From Gammaproteobacteria bacterium (GTDB taxonomy: Bacteria; Pseudomonadota; Gammaproteobacteria; JAJDOJ01), in NCBI GenBank assembly GCA_027030565.1, contig JALVEU010000097.1:1-14231 (forward strand): a DNA stretch of 14,231 nucleotides, given 5' to 3'. The position numbers and the translations under genes were made by a program. Below are positions 1 through 6,700 of this stretch, piece by piece. Every line of letters starts with the position of its first letter. Within the stretch, counting starts at the first letter, position 1. The notes beneath the pieces are model-generated. The model had not been told where the DNA came from and did not search any database. It saw only the letters and a program-made list of their open reading frames with translations.

Positions 1-1
1 C

Positions 2-709
2 GGGCAGTTCACCATGCTCTCGCTCCCCGGCATCGGCGAGGTCCCCATCTCGGTGAGCGGCGATCCGGCCGAGCCCGGGGTGCTGATGCAGACCATCCGT
101 GCCGTGGGCTGCGTCACCAAACACCTCACCGCGCTGGAGCCGGGCGAGACCGTGGGTGTGCGCGGCCCCTATGGCGCGGGCTGGCCGCTCGAAACCTCCC
201 GGGGCATGGATCTCTTGCTGGTCGCCGGGGGGCTCGGCCTGGCACCGCTGCGCCCGGCGCTCTATCACGCGCTCGCCCACCGCGAGGACTACGGCGCCGT
301 GGCCCTGTGCTACGGGGCCCGCAGCCCCGCCGACCGGCTCTACGTGGATGAGCTGGAGGCCTGGGCTGCGCGCGACGACCTGCACCTGGGCGTCACCGTC
401 GATCATGCCGGCCCGGACTGGACGGGCGAGGTCGGCGTCGTCACCCGACTGCTACCACGCACGCCCTGCCGCCCGCAGCACACCGTCGCCCTCGTCTGCG
501 GCCCTGAGATCATGATGCGCTTCACCGCCCGCGAGCTGGAAGACCTGGGCGTGCCGTTCCAACGCATCCACCTGTCCATGGAGCGCAATATGCAATGCGG
601 CATCGGCCTGTGCGGTCACTGCCAGTGGGGCCCGTTTCTCATCTGCCGCGACGGGCCGGTGTTCGCCTGGGAACGGATCAGGCCGTACTTCGGGGTGCGG
701 GGGTTGTGA
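2..709 (+). CDS. hydG: Group 3b [NiFe]-hydrogenase gamma subunit, FAD/NAD(P)-binding (5'-truncated by window edge)
   Basis: Diaphorase-type subunit of a cytoplasmic group 3b hydrogenase (sulfhydrogenase gamma; not the radical-SAM HydG). It passes electrons between NAD(P)H and the Fe-S chain of the delta subunit through FAD. The frame is open from base 2, and the residues GQFTM just before the first in-window ATG (14) fit the interior of the FAD domain, so the true start lies upstream. Visible motifs are the flavin-binding stretch EVPISVSGDP, a GPYG turn, the NAD(P)-binding Rossmann stretch VAGGLGLAPLRPAL, and CGPEIMM. At the C-terminus four cysteines (CGIGLCGHC, then LIC) form the [2Fe-2S] site typical of the ferredoxin-reductase family. 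A beta subunit would be expected upstream, outside the window. The usual next gene (delta subunit) appears only about 2.1 kb downstream, after an accessory insertion. Family assignment is firm; the 3b subgroup rests on its similarity in style and on the delta/alpha genes. Confidence 0.92.
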   Translation, partial: GQFTMLSLPGIGEVPISVSGDPAEPGVLMQTIRAVGCVTKHLTALEPGETVGVRGPYGAGWPLETSRGMDLLLVAGGLGLAPLRPALYHALAHREDYGAVALCYGARSPADRLYVDELEAWAARDDLHLGVTVDHAGPDWTGEVGVVTRLLPRTPCRPQHTVALVCGPEIMMRFTARELEDLGVPFQRIHLSMERNMQCGIGLCGHCQWGPFLICRDGPVFAWERIRPYFGVRGL

Positions 710-790
710 GGCTAGGCAACGTTATCCATTGCGATACGGACGTCGGCGGATTCCCTCCAGGGCGGATTTTAACTGGCCTCTTCGGCGCAC

Positions 791-1738
791 TTAGCGCCCA
801 AAGACCTCATCCAGGGTGGTCGCTGCCACGACACGGTCGGCCCACTGGAAGAGCTGGTCGGCGTCGGCCTCCTCAAGGCGCTGCAGGGCCGCTGGCGGCA
901 GCGGGCCGAATTTGAGTTCCAGCTGGCGCTTGAGGAGCGCGCGGCTGGCCTCCTGGCGCCCTTCTTCGCGCCCTTCTTCTTTCCAGCGTTTGGTCCACTC
1001 TTCAATGCGTTCGGCCAGCATGCGATCCACCTCCTGCAGGTCCTGCGTCTCGGGTAATTGTACGCCTTTCAGACGCGCCTCCAGCACCTGGCGTAGCCAC
1101 ACGGTGAGGCTGTCGCGCAGGCTCGCTTGTCCGGGGGCTCGCAGCCACACCGCCAGTGCATGCACCATTCGGCGCAGGTCCTCGGGCTCGCGGCTGGCCT
1201 CCAGCCGAAACACCGCCGCGGCCAGATTGCGGCTCTCCGGATCGGCCGACTCAGCCAGACGCACCTCTTCCAGCAAACGAAACCCGAATCGGGGCACGTA
1301 CGCTCCCAGCCCACCGGGGATCTCGTGGATCAGGTCCTCGATCCGGGTCGGGTAGCCCCAACGCCGCTCGCCGTTGTACAGCACCACCGGAAACACCGGT
1401 GGCAGCCGTCCGTCGGGCAGCACTTGCTTGGCGTCTATCAGATCTTGATAGAGCAGACACAGGTATCCCAGTACCCGCACCGGCATGTCCTGCCGGGGAA
1501 CGGACTGAAACTCGATCAGGATATAGATGTAGACCCACTCCCCGCCCCAACGCACCCGCCAGATGATGTCGCTTTCGCGCGAGCGCAGATCGTCGGTGAC
1601 GTAGCTGCCGTCGACCCGCTCCAGCGTGTCCAGGTCCAGGTGCCGCACCCACTCCTCGTCCACGAAGCCGGTGAGCAGGTCGCGCACCAGCTCGGGGTGG
1701 GAGAATAGGCGCTTGTAGCCGGCGTCGTATTGGGGCAT
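791..1738 (-). CDS. Rpn-family PD-(D/E)XK nuclease / YhgA-like putative transposase with C-terminal DUF4351-like region
   Basis: 315 residues, read leftward from ATG at 1738 to TAA at 791-793. The N-terminal half has the Rpn/YhgA nuclease pattern: the opening DAGYKRLFSHPELVRDLL, an acidic residue in ESD (D57), and strand ILIEFQS with E76 and Q78 as the ExQ form of the PD-(D/E)XK core. The C-terminus (about 240-315) is a charged helix EEGREEGRQEAS followed by LLKRQLELKFGPLP, resembling the DUF4351 region common in this family. Known members cleave DNA, promote RecA-independent recombination, and have been linked to phage defence and mobile DNA. The gene lies antiparallel to the hydrogenase genes and inside their operon, which fits a mobile or accessory origin. 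No terminal inverted repeats or target duplication were recognised. Function in this organism is inferred. Confidence 0.88.
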   Translation of the reverse strand: MPQYDAGYKRLFSHPELVRDLLTGFVDEEWVRHLDLDTLERVDGSYVTDDLRSRESDIIWRVRWGGEWVYIYILIEFQSVPRQDMPVRVLGYLCLLYQDLIDAKQVLPDGRLPPVFPVVLYNGERRWGYPTRIEDLIHEIPGGLGAYVPRFGFRLLEEVRLAESADPESRNLAAAVFRLEASREPEDLRRMVHALAVWLRAPGQASLRDSLTVWLRQVLEARLKGVQLPETQDLQEVDRMLAERIEEWTKRWKEEGREEGRQEASRALLKRQLELKFGPLPPAALQRLEEADADQLFQWADRVVAATTLDEVFGR

Positions 1739-1843
1739 GGCACAAGGATATGGGCTGAGGTCTCACGGTGCATCGCCATGGCGGCCAGGATTTCTTCGGC
1801 GGTGGCTTTGGTATGCGCGCCGAGCACCTGATGTGATTCTTCC

Positions 1844-1855
1844 TACCGATAGGTA
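1844..1855. promoter_or_regulatory. Dyad TACC-GATA-GGTA upstream of the antitoxin gene, possible operator
   Basis: An inverted repeat (TACC, 4-base centre, GGTA) sits in the divergent spacer between the Rpn nuclease gene and the ribbon-helix-helix antitoxin, about 85 bp before the antitoxin start. RHH antitoxins commonly bind short dyads in their own promoter. No second copy was found, so the operator role is a guess. Confidence 0.25.
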
Positions 1856-1894
1856 TTCGTCGCAAGCCTGGGCTGCAGCCTCTTGAATTTTCAC

Positions 1895-1900
1895 TAATAT
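1895..1900 (+). promoter_or_regulatory. Candidate -10 element (TAATAT) for the toxin-antitoxin module
   Basis: TAATAT lies in a short AT-rich stretch that stands out in GC-rich DNA. A transcript starting just after it would have a leader of roughly 30 nt before the antitoxin ATG at 1940. No convincing -35 hexamer is present at 16-18 bp, so this is a weak call. Confidence 0.3.
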
Positions 1901-1924
1901 GCAACCACCATGGCAGCATCCCGG

Positions 1925-1932
1925 AAGGAGGT
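1925..1932 (+). promoter_or_regulatory. Strong Shine-Dalgarno AAGGAGGT that fixes the antitoxin start at 1940
   Basis: AAGGAGGT is a full match to the anti-SD sequence and lies 7 nt before the ATG at 1940. It would fall inside the coding region if the upstream in-frame ATG at 1910 were used, so 1940 is preferred. Confidence 0.8.
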
Positions 1933-1939
1933 CCCTAGT

Positions 1940-2182
1940 ATGCCTTCCCTCACACTCAAGAACGTCCCCGACGATCTATACGAACGGCTCAAGGCCGCGG
2001 CCCAGGCCCATCACCGTTCCATCAACAGCGAGCTGATTCACTGTCTGGAAATGGTCCTGAAACCGCGTCCCATCTCCCCCGGGGAACGGCTGGAGCGGCT
2101 GCGTCGGATACGCCCGGATATCCCACCTTCTGCCGTATCGTCCGAGGCGATCCGGCAGGCCATCGACGAAGGCCGGCCGTGA
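1940..2182 (+). CDS. FitA/VapB-like ribbon-helix-helix antitoxin
   Basis: An 80-residue protein. The N-terminus MPSLTLKNVPDDLYERLK is the beta-strand and first helix of an Arc/MetJ-type RHH DNA-binding domain, and HHRSINSELIHCLE is the second helix, as in FitA-like antitoxins. The C-terminal tail (about 45-80) is the usual toxin-binding extension. The family neutralises a partner PIN ribonuclease and represses its own operon as a complex. The start at 1940 is chosen over the in-frame ATG at 1910 because of the perfect SD and the conserved N-terminus. Its stop overlaps the toxin's GTG start (2179) by 4 nt, the standard TA coupling. The toxin partner is interrupted, so the antitoxin may now act alone or be relaxing in function. 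Family assignment is clear; the target is unknown. Confidence 0.88.
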   Translation: MPSLTLKNVPDDLYERLKAAAQAHHRSINSELIHCLEMVLKPRPISPGERLERLRRIRPDIPPSAVSSEAIRQAIDEGRP

Positions 2183-2580
2183 TCGTCGCCGACACCAACC
2201 TCATCGCCTATCTGGTGATGCCGTCCCCCTATACCGAAGCTGCGGAACGGCTGCTGGTTCGGGAACCGGATTGGGTTGCGCCCACCCTCTGGCGCAGTGA
2301 GTTCCGCAATGTGCTCGCACTCTATCTACGCTAGGGGCCGGTCCGTTTCGAACAGGCGTTGGCGATCCAGGCCGAGATGGAGTCGCTGTTTCAGGGCAGG
2401 GAGTACGAGGTCGCCTCCCTGGATGTGCTTTCGCTGGTCAAGCAGAGCGCGTGCTCGGCCTATGATTGCGAGTTCGTGGCGCTCGCCAAGGGGTTGGGCG
2501 TCCGGCCGATGACCATGGATCGCAAACTGGTGTCTTGCTTCCCCGATACAGCGACGCTTCTGTCCGACCTCAAGCCGTAG
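2179..2580 (+). pseudogene. PIN-domain toxin (VapC/FitB-like) interrupted by an in-frame TAG
   Basis: Starting at GTG 2179 (4-nt overlap with the antitoxin stop), the frame encodes a PIN ribonuclease of 133 codons before the final TAG, the usual VapC/FitB length, except that codon 52 is TAG (2332-2334). All four expected acidic catalytic positions can be read: D5 in VIVADTNLIAYL, E41 in LWRSEFRN, D96 in AYDCEF and D114 in TMDRKL. The reading frame is otherwise undamaged, with no frameshift on either side. The segment after the stop could restart at TTG 2359, but it would lack D5 and E41. A single substitution would create the stop, for example from CAG or AAG. It is therefore either a recent nonsense mutation that silenced the toxin or a base error in the assembly. 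No sign of programmed read-through was found. Confidence 0.82.
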
Positions 2581-2809
2581 CCTCAGCGGTGAGGGAAAGG
2601 CGTGTCCATGAGGTACGGTGCGAGCAGGCGAGCACCAGCGAACCGTCGTCCAGGTGTCGGAGTCGTACCCTGGTGTCGTTCGAGCACGAAAGTCGCAGGG
2701 GACACCGAATGTTGTATTTGCTGCTGCTGGGGACGAGCTTGATCGATTCCTGGCACGCGATCGATTTGGTGTCTGCTGCAGGATCCCACGGGCCGGAAGG
2801 GGAGGAGAG
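2581..2809. other. Non-coding spacer between the broken toxin and the hydrogenase delta subunit
   Basis: 229 bp with no recognised gene. It begins with a small hairpin (CCTCA, loop GCGG, TGAGG at 2581-2594) directly after the toxin frame. It also carries two GATCGATT copies (2741-2748 and 2759-2766). The delta-subunit frame is open through this stretch back to an ATG at 2618, but that 64-codon extension resembles nothing in the family. The spacer must either let transcription through or supply a new promoter for the downstream hydrogenase genes. Confidence 0.5.
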
Positions 2810-3571
2810 GTGAAGGTCGCGGTCTGGAAGTTCGCCTCGTGCGACGGGTGTCAGCTGATGCTGCTCGATTGTGAGCGGGAACTCCTGACGCTGGGCGAGG
2901 TGGTGGAGTTTGCGCACTTCCCGGAGGCGAGCAGCGCACGGGTGGAGGGGCCGTACGATCTGTCCATCGTGGAGGGGTCGATCACGACGGCGCACGATGC
3001 CGAACAGATTCAGCGCGTGCGGCGAGAATCGAGGTTTCTCGTCGCCATCGGCGCCTGTGCGACGGCCGGCGGGATTCAGGCGCTGCGCAATTTCCGCGAC
3101 GTGCAGGGGTTCCTCGAGGCGGTCTATGCCGAGCCGGCCTATATCGATACGCTGGCGGCCTCGGCGCCCATCTCCGAACACGTCTCGGTGGATCTGGAGC
3201 TGCGCGGCTGTCCGATCGCGCGCGAGCCGCTGCTGGAGACGATCCGGGCTGCGCTCCGGGGCTGTCTGCCTCGGTTGGCGACCGACAGTGTCTGCATGGA
3301 GTGTAAGCGGCGAGGGACGGTGTGCGTGATGGTCGCCCACGGAACGCCTTGCCTCGGCCCGGTGACGCATGTGGGCTGCGGTGCCCTGTGTCCCTCGGTG
3401 GGCCGGGGCTGCTACGGCTGCTTCGGGCCGAAGGAGACCGTCAACGTGGCGGCGCTGGAAGGGCACCTGGAGGCCGCGCCGGAGGCGATCCGGCGCTTGT
3501 TCCTGAATTTCAATGCGGGGGCGCCCGCCTTTGCGCAGGCGGCGAGGGATGAAGCGAAGCATCGAGGTTGA
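2810..3571 (+). CDS. hydD: Group 3b [NiFe]-hydrogenase delta (small, Fe-S) subunit
   Basis: 253 residues from GTG 2810, preceded by an AAGGGGAGGAG ribosome-binding stretch. An earlier in-frame ATG (2618) is rejected because homology starts at KVAVWKFASCDGC. The subunit carries three [4Fe-4S] clusters that wire the Ni-Fe site of the alpha subunit to the gamma flavoprotein. Proximal-cluster cysteines are C11 and C14 (SCDGC), C83 (GACATAGG) and C134 (RGCP). Eight more cysteines (C162, C165, C172, C181, C190, C194, C201, C204) fit the medial and distal clusters. There is no Tat signal, so it is soluble and cytoplasmic, unlike group 1 uptake enzymes. Its 3' end overlaps the alpha-subunit start by 23 nt. 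All cluster ligands appear intact, suggesting the enzyme is still functional despite the upstream insertion. Confidence 0.93.
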   Translation: MKVAVWKFASCDGCQLMLLDCERELLTLGEVVEFAHFPEASSARVEGPYDLSIVEGSITTAHDAEQIQRVRRESRFLVAIGACATAGGIQALRNFRDVQGFLEAVYAEPAYIDTLAASAPISEHVSVDLELRGCPIAREPLLETIRAALRGCLPRLATDSVCMECKRRGTVCVMVAHGTPCLGPVTHVGCGALCPSVGRGCYGCFGPKETVNVAALEGHLEAAPEAIRRLFLNFNAGAPAFAQAARDEAKHRG

Positions 3572-4835
3572 TCTACTGAGCCGTGTGGAGGGCACGGGTG
3601 CGCTGACCATCCGCGGGCAGGCGGGGCATGTCGAGGAGGTGACGCTCCGCATCATGGAGCCGCCGCGCTTCTTCGAGGCCCTGCTCCAGGGTCGTGGTTG
3701 GGAGGAGGCGCCGGACATCACCGCGCGGATCTGCGGGTTGTGCCCGGTGGCCTACCAGATGAGCGCCTGCCACGCCATGGAGGCCCTTGCGGGCGTCGAG
3801 ATCCCGGCCGCCATCGCGGCATTGCGCCGGTTGCTTTACTGCGGCGAGTGGATCGCGAGCCACTGTGCCCACATGTTCCTGCTGCATCTGCCAGACTTCC
3901 TCGGCTACCCGGATCTGATCGCCATGGCCCGGGAGCACGGGGAGCTGGCGCGCCGGGGGCTGCGCATGAAGCAGATCGGCAACGCGATGATGCGGGCCAT
4001 CGGCGGCCGCGAGGTGCACCCGGTGAACGTACGCCTGGGCGGTTTCTATCGGGCACCGGAACGCGAGGCGGTGCAGGCGATGGTGCCGGACCTCGAGTGG
4101 GGCTTGCAGGCGGCGCAGGAGACGGTGGAAGACTTCGCGCGCCTGGAGTACCAGGACATGGAGCGCGACTACGAGTTCGTGTCCCTGCGAGAGCCGGAGC
4201 GGTACCCCATCCTCGGCGGGCGGATCGTGTCCAGCGGCGGGCTGGACTGTGCGGTGTACGAGTTCGAGGACCGGTTCGAGGAGCGGCAGGTGCCGTATTC
4301 CACTGCCCTGCACAGCGTGCTGCGCGGCCGTGGCCACTATCTCTGCGGGCCCCTGGCCCGGATCAACCTGAACTTCGATCGTCTCGGGCCGGCGGCACTG
4401 GAAGTCGCCACCCGGGCGGGCTTCACGGTCCCCTGCACCAACCCCTTCAGGGCGCTGCTGGCGCGCGCCATCGAGGTGGTGCAGGCCTTCGACGAGGCCG
4501 TGGCCCTGGTCCGCGACTACGTGCCTCCAGAGCCGGCTCATGTACCGATGGAGCCCCGCCAAGGGCGGGGCTGCGGTGCCACCGAGGCCCCGCGTGGGCT
4601 TCTGTACCACCGCTACGACGTGGCCGCGAACGGCCTCATCGAGGAGGCGAGGATCGTGCCGCCCACTTCGCAGAATCAGGGCTCCATGGAGGACGATCTG
4701 CGCGTGCTGGCCCCACGGCTGCTGGAGATGGACGACGAGGCGGCACGCCGGCAGGCCGAGTGGGCGATCCGCAACCACGATCCCTGCATCTCTTGCGCCA
4801 CGCACTTTCTCGATCTGCGTATCGAGCGAGCGTGA
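3549..4835 (+). CDS. hydA: Group 3b [NiFe]-hydrogenase alpha (large, catalytic) subunit
   Basis: 428 residues from ATG 3549 (MKRSIEVDLLSRVEG), overlapping the delta gene by 23 nt; a further in-frame start at 3513 would only add a non-homologous tail inside delta. It holds the Ni-Fe(CN)2CO centre for H2 oxidation or evolution. Ligand cysteines are C62 and C65 in RICGLCPV near the N-terminus, and C413 and C416 in DPCISCATH near the C-terminus. Only nine residues follow H419, the position after which the endopeptidase normally cuts once nickel is in place. The matching protease is encoded immediately downstream. The compact length is normal for group 3 large subunits. The assignment is firm; the 3b subgroup is supported by the gamma subunit in the same locus. 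Confidence 0.94.
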   Translation: MKRSIEVDLLSRVEGTGALTIRGQAGHVEEVTLRIMEPPRFFEALLQGRGWEEAPDITARICGLCPVAYQMSACHAMEALAGVEIPAAIAALRRLLYCGEWIASHCAHMFLLHLPDFLGYPDLIAMAREHGELARRGLRMKQIGNAMMRAIGGREVHPVNVRLGGFYRAPEREAVQAMVPDLEWGLQAAQETVEDFARLEYQDMERDYEFVSLREPERYPILGGRIVSSGGLDCAVYEFEDRFEERQVPYSTALHSVLRGRGHYLCGPLARINLNFDRLGPAALEVATRAGFTVPCTNPFRALLARAIEVVQAFDEAVALVRDYVPPEPAHVPMEPRQGRGCGATEAPRGLLYHRYDVAANGLIEEARIVPPTSQNQGSMEDDLRVLAPRLLEMDDEAARRQAEWAIRNHDPCISCATHFLDLRIERA

Positions 4836-5311
4836 GCGGGGCATTGCGTGTGGTCGGTGTGGGCCACCCCGGCGGCGGGGACGACGCCGTGGGGCTGGCC
4901 GTGGTCGACAGCCTGCGGACCGCAGGTGGGCTGCCGCCGGCGGTCACGCTTCATGCAGTCACCGATCCCGCCGACCTGCCGCCGTTGTTCGAAGGGGCCC
5001 GGGCCGTGATCGTCGTGGATGCAGTACAGGGGAATGGTGTCCCGGGCGAGCTGACGGTGCTGGAGGGATTTCCGCGGGCCCGGGCGAGGAGGCGAACCGT
5101 GGCGACCCATGGGCTCGGCCTGGAGGAGGCGATAGCCCTGGGGCGTACCCTGTGGGCGGACAGCTCCAGCCCCTTGCTGCGTTTGGTGGGCATCGAGATC
5201 GGCGCGGGAGCGCACCGTGGCATGGGGCTCTCGGCACCCGTGGCCGCGGCGGTGGAACCGGCCGCAGCGCAGGTGTGCGCCTTGCTCGAGGCCTTGGGCG
5301 GTGCCTCGTAG
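4832..5311 (+). CDS. Hydrogenase maturation endopeptidase (HybD/HycI family)
   Basis: 159 residues from GTG 4832, overlapping the alpha-subunit stop by 4 nt (GTGA), so probably translationally coupled. It is expected to clip the short C-terminal tail of the alpha subunit after nickel insertion. Family landmarks are the glycine-rich opening GVGHPGGGDDAVG, DAVQG and ATHGLGL. By analogy with HybD, the nickel-sensing residues would be D18, D63 and H93. In the usual GxGN motif the Asn is replaced by His12. The gene ends 24 bp before the convergent radA gene. The position directly after its substrate's gene supports a dedicated protease. Family confidence is high; specificity is inferred from context. 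Confidence 0.88.
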   Translation: MSGALRVVGVGHPGGGDDAVGLAVVDSLRTAGGLPPAVTLHAVTDPADLPPLFEGARAVIVVDAVQGNGVPGELTVLEGFPRARARRRTVATHGLGLEEAIALGRTLWADSSSPLLRLVGIEIGAGAHRGMGLSAPVAAAVEPAAAQVCALLEALGGAS

Positions 5312-5325
5312 CGCCGGCTGCGATC

Positions 5326-5344
5326 GGGAACCCGCTCAGTTCCC
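5326..5344. terminator. Weak hairpin at the convergent end of the hydrogenase and radA operons
   Basis: GGGAAC (5326-5331) pairs with GTTCCC (5339-5344) around a 7-nt loop, and overlaps the last codons of radA. An alternative CCC-TTCG-GGG hairpin overlaps its right arm. No T-tract follows on either strand, so it is not a canonical intrinsic terminator, though it sits where one would be needed. Confidence 0.25.
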
Positions 5345-6700
5345 TTCGGGGAGCTCACGCAGCGTGGCCAAGGCCTCGTCCAGGCGTGTGGCTGTGACGA
5401 CCTCCAGGCCTTGCACGGGCCGGCGCGGCGCATTGGCACCGGGCACCAGGGCGGTGCGGAAGCCGTGCTTGGCCGCTTCGGCCAGCCGCTCCTGGCCCGC
5501 CGGCACCGGTCGGACCTCTCCGGACAGGCCGACCTCGCCGAATGCCACCAGCCCCTGGGGCAGGGGGCGGTTGCGCAGACTGGACCACACGGCCAAGAGC
5601 TGAGGCAGGTCGGCGGCGGTCTCGGTGATGCGCACGCCGCCGACTACGTTGAGGAAGACGTCTTGATCGTGGGTGGGGATCCCGCCGTGACGGTGCAAGA
5701 CCGCAAGCAGCATGCTCAGCCGGTTGGTCTCCAGACCCACGGCCACGCGGCGCGGATTGCCCAGATGGGTCTCGTCCACCAGGGCCTGGATCTCCACCAG
5801 GAGCTGGCGTGTGCCTTCGCGGGTGACCGTGACCACGCTACCCGGCACCGGCGTGCCGCGCCCGCTGAGGAAGATGGCCGAGGGGTTGCCTACCCCGCGC
5901 AGACCCGTCTCCAGCATGGCGAACACGCCGAGCTCGTTGACCGCGCCGAAACGGTTCTTCACGGCACGCAGCAGCCGATAGCGGCCGCCCGTGTCGCCCT
6001 CGAAATACAGCACCGTGTCGACCATGTGCTCCAGGACGCGGGGACCGGCCAGTGCCCCCTCCTTGGTCACGTGCCCCACCAGGAACAGCGCCGTGTGGTG
6101 CGTCTTGGCATGGCGCACCAGCTGCGCGGCGCATTCGCGCACCTGGGATACCGAGCCCGGGGCCGACTGCAGGGCCTCGGTGTAGAGGGTCTGGATGGAG
6201 TCGATGACGGCGATGCGCGGCCGGGATGCGGCCAGTGTGGCGAGGATGGTCTCCACCCGGGTCTCGGGCAGGAGCTTCAGGGCCTCCAGCGGCAGACCCA
6301 GGCGACGCGCCCGCATGGCGGTCTGGGCCGGAGACTCTTCGCCGCTCACGTAGAGGCCGCTATCACCTGCGCGCGCCAGCATTTGCAGGAGGAGGGTGGA
6401 CTTGCCCACGCCGGGATCGCCACCCAGGAGCACCACGGCCCCGGGCACGATCCCCCCGCCCAGGACGCGGTCCAACTCCTTCAACCCGCTGGGGCTGCGC
6501 GTGTCCTGCTCGCTGGCCACCGTCGCCAGCAGCACGGGCTGGGAGGCCTGCACGCCGGTCCAGCTCCCACGTGCGGGGCCGGCCGGCGGCGTGCTCTCTT
6601 CGAGCGTGTTCCAGGCGCCGCAGTCCGGGCAGCGCCCGGCCCACTTCGCTTGCACGGCCCCGCAGGCCGTGCACTGGTAGCGCGAACCGGTGCGGGCCAT
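5336..6700 (-). CDS. radA: DNA repair protein RadA/Sms
   Basis: 454 residues, the standard length. It is a RecA-like ATPase/helicase that drives branch migration and processes recombination intermediates. The N-terminal C4 zinc finger is C10, C13, C24 and C27. The Walker A motif GGDPGVGKST spans about 93-102, and the RadA-specific motif KNRFG lies at 248-252. The C-terminal third (about 290-454) is the Lon-protease-like domain, where FGEVGLSGEVRPV is recognisable. The ATG (6700-6698) overlaps the corB stop by one base (TGATG on the minus strand), so it is the last gene of a ypjD-corB-radA operon and probably coupled to corB. Nothing looks broken. Confidence 0.97.
   Translation of the reverse strand: MARTGSRYQCTACGAVQAKWAGRCPDCGAWNTLEESTPPAGPARGSWTGVQASQPVLLATVASEQDTRSPSGLKELDRVLGGGIVPGAVVLLGGDPGVGKSTLLLQMLARAGDSGLYVSGEESPAQTAMRARRLGLPLEALKLLPETRVETILATLAASRPRIAVIDSIQTLYTEALQSAPGSVSQVRECAAQLVRHAKTHHTALFLVGHVTKEGALAGPRVLEHMVDTVLYFEGDTGGRYRLLRAVKNRFGAVNELGVFAMLETGLRGVGNPSAIFLSGRGTPVPGSVVTVTREGTRQLLVEIQALVDETHLGNPRRVAVGLETNRLSMLLAVLHRHGGIPTHDQDVFLNVVGGVRITETAADLPQLLAVWSSLRNRPLPQGLVAFGEVGLSGEVRPVPAGQERLAEAAKHGFRTALVPGANAPRRPVQGLEVVTATRLDEALATLRELPEGN

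Noticed and set aside
745..768. Direct repeat GGCGGATT (745-752 and 761-768) near the left edge of the accessory island
   Set aside because: Considered as a target-site duplication, but both copies are on the same side and no partner copy was found at the right edge.
2750..2770. Possible sigma-54 promoter (TGGCACG at 2751-2757) before the hydrogenase delta gene
   Set aside because: The -24 half matches well, but there is no GC-containing TTGC-type -12 element at the required distance (CGAT is found there).
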